The notes below the pieces were generated by a model that saw only the letters and a list, made by a program, of their open reading frames with translations, was not told the origin of the DNA and ran no database searches. This document shows positions 12,930 through 17,373 of a stretch of 17,373 bases of DNA, piece by piece. The stretch is from NCBI GenBank assembly GCA_021781865.1, contig JAJXVZ010000011.1, positions 1 through 17,373 of the forward strand, given 5' to 3'. The DNA is from a bacterium (GTDB lineage Bacteria > Patescibacteriota > Minisyncoccia > Phycocordibacterales > Phycocordibacteraceae). The first letter of the stretch is position 1; each line of letters starts with the position of its first letter. A program made the position numbers and the translations under genes.

Positions 12930-13931
12930 ATGGATGTACGGGGGAAGAAAATATTTATAGGGCTTTCCGGTGGCGTCGATTCGGCCGTATCGGCGGCACT
13001 TCTTGTACGCGCAGGCGCACAAGTAACCGGTGTTTTTATCAAAGGTTGGTATCCTCCCGGAATGCCCTGTACGTGGGCGGCGGAACGTCGTGATGCTATG
13101 CGGGTAGCCGCTCGACTCAATATTCCATTTTTCACGCTCGACGCGCACACCGAATATAAAGAGAATGTTATCGACTATTTGCTTACCGAATATCGTGCAG
13201 GACGAACACCGAATCCGGACGTCATGTGCAATAAAGGTGTAAAGTTTGGAGCGTTTTATCGCTTCGCGAAATCTCATGGGGCAGACGCTATTGCGATGGG
13301 GCATTATCGTCAGGGTGAAAAGGATCAGAGTTACTTTCTTTGGGCGGTGCCAAAGGAAATATTGGCCGCGACGTTATTTCCAGTAGGGAATTTTACGAAA
13401 AATGAGGTTCGCGCTCAGGCAAAACGATTTAAATTACCAGTAGCTAACAAGAAGGATAGTCAGGGCGTGTGTTTTCTTGGAAGTATTTCTATTGAAGAAT
13501 TCTTGCGTGCCGAGCTTAAGGTTTTTCCGGGACGTGCGCTCGATGAGCATGGCCGTGTAGTTGGAATGCATGAAGGTGCACTTCTTTTTACTATCGGACA
13601 ACGCGTTCCTTTATGGGGGGCACGCAAAAAGGGTCCGTGGTTTGTTATAGCAAAAGATTCTACGAAAAATGAGCTCAGGGTAGGGAATACACGATTCCCA
13701 GTTACTACACCGGCACAACATGGAATTCGATTCACTAATGCAAATTGGTTCAACTCCCCGATGTATGTACGAGAGGCGCAGTATCGTTACCGAGGCCCCC
13801 GCATCACGGGAAAAGTTGAAAATGATCATTTTATCTCCTCCACGCCACTTCATGAGGTACTCGCCTTTGGCCAATCAATCGTTTTTTATGGGAATGACGA
13901 ACTTATTGGCGGTGGTATTATTTCCGTATGA
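12930..13931 (+). CDS. mnmA: tRNA-specific 2-thiouridylase MnmA
   Basis: A 333-residue PP-loop ATPase that makes 2-thiouridine at position 34 of tRNA-Lys, -Glu and -Gln. Signatures: PP-loop SGGVDS (13-18), GVFIKGW, and TPNPDVMCNKGVKF with catalytic Cys100. The second catalytic Cys181 is in DSQGVCFLG, followed by the C-terminal blocks FTIGQR and GPWFVIAKD. It is shorter than the usual 350-370 residues, mainly because GHY (124-126) and KDQSYFL (131-137) are separated by 4 residues instead of about 20. It is the first gene of a chain of overlapping genes; the next gene starts in its stop codon (ATGA). Confidence 0.95.
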   Translation: MDVRGKKIFIGLSGGVDSAVSAALLVRAGAQVTGVFIKGWYPPGMPCTWAAERRDAMRVAARLNIPFFTLDAHTEYKENVIDYLLTEYRAGRTPNPDVMCNKGVKFGAFYRFAKSHGADAIAMGHYRQGEKDQSYFLWAVPKEILAATLFPVGNFTKNEVRAQAKRFKLPVANKKDSQGVCFLGSISIEEFLRAELKVFPGRALDEHGRVVGMHEGALLFTIGQRVPLWGARKKGPWFVIAKDSTKNELRVGNTRFPVTTPAQHGIRFTNANWFNSPMYVREAQYRYRGPRITGKVENDHFISSTPLHEVLAFGQSIVFYGNDELIGGGIISV

Positions 13932-14338
13932 ATCACACACGCTTTTGGATCTTCGCGGCAATCGTTGTACTTGTCATCATCATAGGCCTTGTATTTTCGG
14001 TGCCGCACGTGCATGACGTGGTGCGAGTGCCAGCACCACAGGTGACGGCAACCGTGCCGGTTGTCACGCTGCATGACACCTTCAGGAAGGGCATACACAC
14101 TATTGCTGGTTCGATAGAGGCACCTGATGCCTGCACAATCGTCACTCCCACCGCGATACTCGAGGGTAACGCTTCGAGCACGGAAAGCATATTGATTGCA
14201 ATCTCCATGCCAGCTGATACGGGTGTTTGTCTCCAAATACCGACAGTTATGAGTTTTTCGACGACAATTGCCGCCCCCTCGCAGATACCAATAACTGCAA
14301 CCGTAAACGGTTCAGTGGCATCCACCACTCCTTCATGA
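13928..14338 (+). CDS. Membrane-anchored small protein with a predicted beta-rich outer domain
   Basis: A 136-residue protein starting in the mnmA stop (ATGA). One membrane helix (about 7-25) with a short cytoplasmic N-terminus is followed by a Val/Thr/Ala-rich outer part (about 30-136). The outer part has alternating hydrophobic residues typical of beta strands, two cysteines (one in EAPDACTIV, one in TGVCLQIP) that could form a disulphide, and a Ser/Thr/Pro-rich tail. No family is recognised. It overlaps the next gene by ATGA as well. Confidence 0.75.
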   Translation: MNHTRFWIFAAIVVLVIIIGLVFSVPHVHDVVRVPAPQVTATVPVVTLHDTFRKGIHTIAGSIEAPDACTIVTPTAILEGNASSTESILIAISMPADTGVCLQIPTVMSFSTTIAAPSQIPITATVNGSVASTTPS

Positions 14339-15210
14339 CGGTTTTGCCAACTATCACGAAAGCTGATGGCTCGGTTGAAACATTCGATCCAGAGCGTCTC
14401 ATCGTCTCACTTGAGCGTTCGGGTGCAGGAGCACACGCCGCAGCGCGTATTGCAGATGCAATTACGAGTACCGTAACTCCCGGGGCTTCCTCGAAAGAAA
14501 TTTACACGCGCGCCTTTTCTCTTTTACGTAGAGAGGCACGTCCTATTGCAGCACGGTATGCGTTGCGGCGCGCGCTTCTTGAGCTTGGTCCGACCGGACA
14601 TCCATTTGAAGATTTTATCTCGCACCTCTATCGCGCAGAGGGGTGGCAAGTGGAAACACGCAAAATAATTCAAGGGAAATGCGTTTCGCACGAAACTGAT
14701 TTCTATGCTTCCCATCTAGAACAAAATATGTTTCTTGCTGCTGAGCTCAAATATCACAACGATCCAAGCTATAAAACTGACCTGAAAGTCGCCCTGTATG
14801 TGAAAAGCCGTTTCGATGATATTTTTTCCTGCGATCCTATTGTACGCACATGTCCGATTGATCGTGGATTACTCGTTACCAACACGAAATTTACCTCCGA
14901 AGCGATTACTTACGCTGAATGCGCCGGTGTTGAACTTCTGGGCTGGGGTTACCCGCTGGTTAACAATCTATTCGCGCGCATGAGTCATGCACGCGTGTAT
15001 CCTATTACTGCGCTTACCGGTCTTGCGCGTGCCGAAAAACGGCTTCTTATCGAGCAGGGTGTTATTGCTGTAGATGAAATCGTACGTAACCGTCGTCTAC
15101 TCGATATACTCCACCTTTCAAGTGAACGAATTGGCGAGTTGCTCGCGGAATCTGAAGGTCTTCTCAATCTGACATTTGCGCACCATACTGCTGTTCTCGC
15201 ACCCATATGA
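14335..15210 (+). CDS. ATP-cone domain fused to a predicted PD-(D/E)XK (Mrr-like) nuclease
   Basis: A 291-residue protein. Residues 5-88 match the ATP-cone, the nucleotide-sensing domain of ribonucleotide reductases and NrdR (ITKADGSVETFDPERLIVSL near the start, then GASSKEIYTRAFSLL). Residues about 92-200 look like a restriction-endonuclease fold: GWQVETRKIIQG, then HETDFYA (Asp122), FLAAELKYHN (Glu137 and Lys139, the ExK pair) and LLVTNTKFTSEAITYAE, typical of Mrr-like nucleases. Residues about 220-285 are helical, possibly helix-hairpin-helix. It starts at ATG 14335, overlapping the upstream TGA. An earlier in-frame ATG at 14227 would lie inside the upstream gene. A nuclease controlled by ATP or dATP level is an inference. 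Confidence 0.85.
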   Translation: MTVLPTITKADGSVETFDPERLIVSLERSGAGAHAAARIADAITSTVTPGASSKEIYTRAFSLLRREARPIAARYALRRALLELGPTGHPFEDFISHLYRAEGWQVETRKIIQGKCVSHETDFYASHLEQNMFLAAELKYHNDPSYKTDLKVALYVKSRFDDIFSCDPIVRTCPIDRGLLVTNTKFTSEAITYAECAGVELLGWGYPLVNNLFARMSHARVYPITALTGLARAEKRLLIEQGVIAVDEIVRNRRLLDILHLSSERIGELLAESEGLLNLTFAHHTAVLAPI

Positions 15211-15686
15211 CGAAACATTTTTCTATGAATTCATTTATCGCTGGTGTTATGCTCGGTACGTTTGTCACGGGTGCATGGTTTTTGGGCGGCAACATTGTCC
15301 CTCTACCGCCTGCGTCGGCAGTTCAATTTCCTGCGACAAGTACTGCCCCCACAGTCGTCGAGAGTGGTGCCCTTTCTGTATCTGACCAGCCTTCGGGAAA
15401 TACCGTTATTGTTGAATCCGTCACGGTACCGCCGCCCGGCGTTTGGGTAGCGGTGCGCGAGATGCAAGGGAACAGCTTGGGGAATGTGCTTGGCGCTGCA
15501 TACGCACGTGGTCCCCGACTTAATTTTACGGTTCCACTCTTGCGGGCGACTGAACCCGGTCGCTCCTATGCGATTGAACTTTATCGCAATGACGCAAATG
15601 GTACCTTTAACTTTACGAAAGACAGCATCTACGTGGATTTCAACACGGGAGCACCAGTTATTGCCTACTTTATAACCAGTAAATAA
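15207..15686 (+). CDS. Membrane-anchored protein with DUF7282-like domain
   Basis: A 159-residue protein starting in the stop of the nuclease gene (ATGA). Membrane helix about 8-28, a Pro/Ser/Thr/Ala-rich spacer (about 30-65), then a beta-rich domain (about 65-156). That domain resembles DUF7282, with WVAVREMQGNSLGNVLGAAY, PLLRATEPGRSYAIELYRND and DSIYVDFNTGAPVIAYF. These domains are found in secreted or surface proteins of archaea and Patescibacteria; their function is unknown. It stands between two predicted nuclease genes, which is a puzzling place for a surface protein. Confidence 0.8.
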   Translation: MTKHFSMNSFIAGVMLGTFVTGAWFLGGNIVPLPPASAVQFPATSTAPTVVESGALSVSDQPSGNTVIVESVTVPPPGVWVAVREMQGNSLGNVLGAAYARGPRLNFTVPLLRATEPGRSYAIELYRNDANGTFNFTKDSIYVDFNTGAPVIAYFITSK

Positions 15687-15687
15687 C

Positions 15688-16449
15688 ATGGCATTCTCAC
15701 CATCTTCGAAAGAACCATTTAAAATAAGTCGTTCAAAAATCGATTTGTTCACCGAATGCCCACGCTGTGCCTATCTCGATTTACGGTTCGGAGTAAAGCG
15801 CCCATCGATGCCCGCGTTTTCGCTCAACAACGCGGTTGATGAACTTTTGAAACGCGAATTTGATATTCATCGCACGCAGGGTAGCGTGCATCCTCTCTTG
15901 GAGAGATACGGTCTCGATGCCATACCATTTGCCGATAATCGGCTTGAGGAATGGCGTGATGCACTTCGCCGCGGAATCACCTACCTACATACCCCAACAA
16001 ATATACTCGTACGGGGCGGTATTGATGATGTCTGGATTAATCCAGCCGGTGAACTCATCATCGTCGATTATAAAGCCACTAGCAAGAAGAAGGGTCCGAG
16101 CACGGAGGAAGATCTGTATGATTCCTATAGACGGCAGATGGAAATTTACCAATGGTTATTCCGTAGGAACGAATTTTCCGTTTCTCCGACCGGATATTTT
16201 GTCTATGCAAACGGGAAATCTGACGCGCATGCTTTTGACGGAAAGCTTGAATTCGATATAGAACTTATCCCTTATACTGGTAGCGATATATGGATCGAGC
16301 CAACAATTTTTTCTATAAAAGAAATGCTCATGGGTAATGAGGTCCCGGCTGTGGGAACAGCGTTCGGCGGAGGTCCATGCGAGTATTGCACATATCGCGA
16401 GCAGGCCGAGAAAAAATTGTTCGTCTTACACCATGGGGAAAAAGAATGA
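15688..16449 (+). CDS. PD-(D/E)XK nuclease family protein (RecB/Cas4-like) with two Cys pairs
   Basis: A 253-residue protein. An N-terminal Cys pair CPRC (Cys24, Cys27) follows the helix SRSKIDLFTE, a typical RecB/Cas4-type opening. The catalytic core is GGIDDVW (Asp113), ELIIVDYKA (Asp127 and Lys129) and the motif QMEIYQWL (Gln150). The C-terminal pair CEYC (Cys231, Cys234) probably joins the first pair to hold a metal or an iron-sulfur cluster, as in Cas4 and AddB, although those have one N-terminal and three C-terminal cysteines. No cas genes or CRISPR are nearby. A TATAAC box (15671-15676) 11 bases before the ATG could be an internal promoter. The next gene starts 17 bases before its end. 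Confidence 0.87.
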   Translation: MAFSPSSKEPFKISRSKIDLFTECPRCAYLDLRFGVKRPSMPAFSLNNAVDELLKREFDIHRTQGSVHPLLERYGLDAIPFADNRLEEWRDALRRGITYLHTPTNILVRGGIDDVWINPAGELIIVDYKATSKKKGPSTEEDLYDSYRRQMEIYQWLFRRNEFSVSPTGYFVYANGKSDAHAFDGKLEFDIELIPYTGSDIWIEPTIFSIKEMLMGNEVPAVGTAFGGGPCEYCTYREQAEKKLFVLHHGEKE

Positions 16450-16699
16450 TTATAGTTTCTGTGAGCGTGTTTTTGCGGTAGTGCGGAAGATTCCGAAAGG
16501 GAAGACCTTGTCGTACGTCGCCGTTGCGCGACGTTGCGGCTCACCACGCGCGGCACGTGCAGTTGGTGCTGTACTTCGTACCAATTACAATCCGATGATT
16601 CCGTGTCACCGCGTCATTTATGCTGACGGCACGTCGGGTGGTTACAATCGCGGCAGTATACGCAAAAGATGTTTGCTTATCCGTGAAGGGGCGTTATGA
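16433..16699 (+). CDS. Minimal MGMT-family alkyltransferase (DNA-binding/active-site domain only)
   Basis: An 88-residue protein equal to the C-terminal DNA-binding domain of O6-alkylguanine-DNA alkyltransferases. Visible features: helix-turn-helix segment PKGKTLSYVAVARRCGSPRAA, the helix with the Arg finger region RAVGAVLR, and the active site IPCHRV with Cys58. Because the Cys is present (Trp in alkyltransferase-like ATL proteins), it may repair O6-alkylguanine in a suicide reaction, but the usual N-terminal domain is absent. ATG 16433 lies within the end of the upstream nuclease gene. An in-frame start further upstream would overlap that gene more and adds no family sequence. It ends in the ATGA that starts ung. 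Confidence 0.9.
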   Translation: MGKKNDYSFCERVFAVVRKIPKGKTLSYVAVARRCGSPRAARAVGAVLRTNYNPMIPCHRVIYADGTSGGYNRGSIRKRCLLIREGAL

Positions 16700-17364
16700 A
16701 TGTTGCCCTGGATTCTTCCTGGAAGAAACGTTTTGCGGACGAGTTTTCCAAGCCGTATTTCGCAGAATTAGCTGCGTTTGTGAAGAATGAATACAAAAAT
16801 GAGGTAGTGTATCCGCCGCCTAAGTATATTTTTCGCGCATTCGATCTCTGTCCCTTCGAGAAGGTGAAGATTGTGATCCTCGGACAAGATCCCTATCACG
16901 GAGCGAGACAAGCAAATGGCCTCTGTTTTGCGGTGAATGAAGACGTCACGCTTCCGCCATCTCTACAAAACATTTTTAAAGAAATCGAGAGTGATCTCGG
17001 GAAATCGCTCGTGCATAGAAGCGGTGATCTTTCCCGCTGGGCGGAACAAGGAGTGCTTCTTTTGAATGCGACATTGACTGTTCGTGCGCACGTGGCCGGT
17101 TCGCATCAGGGGCGTGGATGGGAGCTTTTTACCGATACTGCCGTTCGTGTGCTTTCTGAAGAGCGTGAACATCTCGTTTTCATGCTTTGGGGTAACTACG
17201 CGAAAGCAAAGGGCGCACATATCGATCGTGCCAGACACCTCGTCCTTGAAGCCGCGCACCCTTCTCCTTTTTCAGCGGCGAACGGTTTTTTCGGTTGCAA
17301 ACATTTCAGCAGGGCTAATGATTACCTTATTGCGCAAGGCGAAACTCCGATTGATTGGCTGTAA
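16696..17364 (+). CDS. ung: Uracil-DNA glycosylase (family 1)
   Basis: A 222-residue enzyme that removes uracil from DNA, the first step of base-excision repair. The water-activating loop GQDPYHG (63-69, Asp65), the Ser/Pro loop PPSLQNIFKEI, the core WAEQGVLLLNATLTV, the strand VFMLWGNYAK and the DNA-intercalation loop HPSPFSA (His188) are all present. The length is standard. ATG 16696 overlaps the TGA of the alkyltransferase gene, and a good Shine-Dalgarno-like GAAGGGG lies 5 bases upstream, the clearest one in this block. It is complete, with its stop 9 bases before the window edge. Confidence 0.97.
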   Translation: MNVALDSSWKKRFADEFSKPYFAELAAFVKNEYKNEVVYPPPKYIFRAFDLCPFEKVKIVILGQDPYHGARQANGLCFAVNEDVTLPPSLQNIFKEIESDLGKSLVHRSGDLSRWAEQGVLLLNATLTVRAHVAGSHQGRGWELFTDTAVRVLSEEREHLVFMLWGNYAKAKGAHIDRARHLVLEAAHPSPFSAANGFFGCKHFSRANDYLIAQGETPIDWL

Positions 17365-17373
17365 AAATGTTAT

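Noticed and set aside
15688..16449. Cas4 as evidence for a CRISPR locus
   Set aside because: No repeats or other cas genes are in the window, and the Cys pattern differs from Cas4.
1..17373. UGA read as glycine (code 25), as in some CPR groups
   Set aside because: TGA ends the protease, the small helical protein, leuS, mnmA and other genes exactly where the families end, and no family protein continues through a TGA.

Overview
The window looks like chromosomal DNA of a Patescibacteria/CPR bacterium, most likely of the Parcubacteria (Paceibacteria) type. The reasons are: short, tightly packed genes; several protein types I associate with that group (DUF5671-like membrane protein, SWIB mini-protein, sigma-region-4 plus HARE-HTH protein, DUF7282-like anchored protein, ATP-cone nuclease); almost no Shine-Dalgarno sequences; and many genes that start 6-11 bases after a -10 box. 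TGA is used as a normal stop codon, so the UGA=Gly code of some CPR groups does not apply. I see no insertion sequence, phage gene, CRISPR array or rRNA.

Layout. 1-1134: the end of an unidentified gene, then ddl (D-Ala-D-Ala ligase). 1135-1417: no intact gene; a probably decayed small reading frame, a perfect 18-bp palindrome and a tRNA promoter. 1418-3259: tRNA-Ala(TGC), a membrane-anchored trypsin-like protease without a PDZ domain, then a divergent tRNA island: Pro(GGG), Val(CAC), Pro(CGG) leftwards and Ala(CGC), Ala(GGC) rightwards. 3293-5513: a SWIB protein on the minus strand with its own terminator, a four-helix membrane protein, a small charged helical protein and the ATPase ychF. 5551-9336: a DUF5671-like membrane protein with a pseudopilin-like tail, then leuS, whose editing domain carries an inserted Nudix domain. 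9400-10526: a sigma-region-4/HARE-HTH regulator closed by a strong intrinsic terminator. 10545-12919: a large membrane protein and mltG. 12930-17364: seven mostly overlapping genes, mnmA to ung.

How the genes fit together. ddl and mltG serve peptidoglycan synthesis. leuS, mnmA, ychF and the six tRNAs serve translation. The last block joins tRNA thiolation to two predicted PD-(D/E)XK nucleases, a minimal alkyltransferase and uracil-DNA glycosylase, interleaved with two small membrane-anchored proteins. It reads as a DNA-repair or nucleic-acid-processing operon with a possibly nucleotide-gated nuclease.

The points most worth a second look are the Nudix insertion in LeuRS, the ATP-cone nuclease and its repair operon, the extended -10/leaderless promoter pattern (some -10 elements contain the previous gene's stop codon), the sigma-region-4/HARE fusion, unusual core bases in both tRNA-Pro genes, and a predicted catalytic Arg-to-Gln change in Ddl. 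All calls come from reading the sequence and from family knowledge; no database search was run.
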